Source of the DNA: JBNKEI01 sp050288705
GTDB taxonomy: Bacteria; Myxococcota; Myxococcia; Myxococcales; UBA5297
Direction: 5' to 3'
Length of the DNA stretch: 42,758 bases
Assembly (NCBI GenBank): GCA_050288705.1
Contig: JBNKEI010000118.1
Span: forward strand, 1 to 42,758
Shown: one piece after another, positions 41,683 through 42,758 of the stretch
Layout of the letters: every line of letters starts with the position of its first letter
Position numbering within the stretch: position 1 is the first letter of the stretch
Notes under the pieces: model-generated
What the model was told of the DNA's origin: nothing
Databases searched by the model: none
The model's input: only the letters and a program-made list of their open reading frames with translations
Program-made: the position numbers and the translations under genes

Positions 41683-42758
41683 CTTTTAAGCCAGACGCCC
41701 ACGCCAGGGCTTTAACGTTGGCTAGGTCAAATATTTCCTTCCTGGAGAATCAAAAGCGCCATTCAGGCAACAAACGGGAACTAAAAAGAATTCAATGTTC
41801 GTACAGAGCGATCGATCACTTCGTTAAAGGTCTTTTTTCGCTCTAGAAGGTATATGCAGGCGAAGGCAGTTAGAGGTAAGCGCAAGCGTATCTCTGTGCT
41901 CCTTATCCTTTTCTAGAGTCCGACTTCGATCTTCGATTATTCACTGCGCAACGTCGTCTCTCGTTCCTCCGCTTCAATGAAAGCCTTGTTTCAACCGCAT
42001 AAGCCAGGCATTCGGAGTTTTCCGTCTATTTTGAGTTCACAAAGTCTGCCGTTGATGAAAACTGCGCAATTCCAGAGGTGCACAGTGATCCATGCATGCA
42101 AGGTGGAATCAGTCGAATTGTCAAAAATTATTAATGCCAGAATATGCTTACAAATTGTGCTTTCTTATATCCAGAGGCTTTGCAAAACTAAGCTGGCGTG
42201 AAAAATTTTAACCGGTCACTTTGAGTGGCAATAGAACCATCGAATCCATGAAAATCCGCTGAATTTCCCAATTTTTCTATCCCAGAGGACCTATATTCTA
42301 GGGTCCGATAAGATACATTATGTAAAGTTGACAGGCTAGAAGTGAGGCCAAGTTCAAGACAACCAAGGCCGACACCGTACTCGTACTTAGGTCAATGTCC
42401 ACTAAATCGGATCAAGCCCATACAACACCTTGGCCGCTAACAGATATGCAACGCAAATATACCCGCGAAATACATCACCGTTTTTAGTTTGTCCCGACTT
42501 CGACATTGTTTTCAATTATTAATTTTTGTTAAGAGTATCGCGAAACATCCAACCTGCTCCTACTTTCGCCTACCTTGGTCGTCATAATATAGAATTAGGG
42601 CTGCGACGGCTACATGTAGCTCCAATACCCACGCTGGTTTTTTTATTAAGAGTCCGAAAAAGAATTGCGAGCTACAGCGGTTCAGTGTATGCGGATATCG
42701 GCCAAGGCCTAAATGGCTGTGTCCTCCACGTCCCTCTAAGCATCATTCTTCTACACCC
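41683..42758. other. Gene-free end of the window
   Basis: About 1.1 kb without a credible coding frame. The open frames (for example 41977-42201, 74 residues) have no ribosome site and no protein-like composition. No tRNA, rRNA, tmRNA or repeat was recognised. A hexamer TTGACC (complement at 41728-41733) on the minus strand upstream of rpoH has no good -10 partner. Confidence 0.5.

Noticed and set aside
41977..42201. 74-residue open frame near the window end
   Set aside because: No ribosome site, no recognisable motif and no coding-like neighbours.
1..42758. CRISPR arrays, transposases, tRNA or rRNA genes
   Set aside because: Looked for spaced identical repeats, transposase motifs and the conserved tRNA GTTCGA arm in a plausible setting; none was found.

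Overview
The window reads as a chromosomal piece of a deltaproteobacterial-type organism, most likely Myxococcota or a relative. The clues are a FrzS-like pseudo-receiver/coiled-coil protein, Hanks-type Ser/Thr kinases fused to receiver and PATAN (DUF4388) domains, a zinc-ribbon/FHA protein, a PilH/PilJ/ChpA-like chemosensory operon and an RpoH-type sigma factor. The bulk is only moderately GC-rich, lower than classical myxobacteria, so I do not name a genus.

Layout. Bases 1-2620 hold a GC-rich pair, a TerC-family membrane protein (5' end outside the window) and a Na/Pi-cotransporter-like protein. Their base and codon use is unlike the rest of the window. Bases 2640-4033 are AT-rich and contain two small genes, each broken by an apparent single-base frameshift; this looks like an island edge or an assembly join. 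From 4204 the composition is uniform: DUF2520 dehydrogenase-like protein, CheW, lipoprotein, zinc-ribbon/FHA protein, small secreted protein, SRPBCC-like protein, EI24 membrane protein, second lipoprotein, C_GCAxxG_C_C protein, B12-binding radical SAM enzyme, YraN, RsmI, CPBP protease, CoaX, an alpha-helical repeat protein, FrzS-like protein, anti-sigma/ECF sigma pair and YhaM-like nuclease.

Bases 22955-37433 form one tightly packed and partly overlapping co-directional array: CheW-like, a possible degenerate phosphatase-like protein, REC-PATAN-pseudoREC, PilH, PilI-like CheW, PilJ-like MCP, ChpA-like hybrid CheA with several Hpt modules, another CheW-like protein, a Ser/Thr kinase-pseudoREC-PATAN fusion and a second Ser/Thr kinase. 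I read it as a type IV pilus/gliding-class chemosensory pathway wired to Ser/Thr phosphorylation. It is followed by truD (TTG start overlapping the kinase stop) and icd. panD and rpoH face the other way, and the last ~1.1 kb shows no gene.

Working together: the array, the separate CheW at 5195, the FHA protein and the FrzS-like protein could be one polarity/motility signalling network (inference). PanD, CoaX and the DUF2520 protein (a possible non-orthologous ketopantoate reductase, inference) point to pantothenate/CoA synthesis spread over several loci. No rRNA, tRNA, CRISPR array or transposase was seen.
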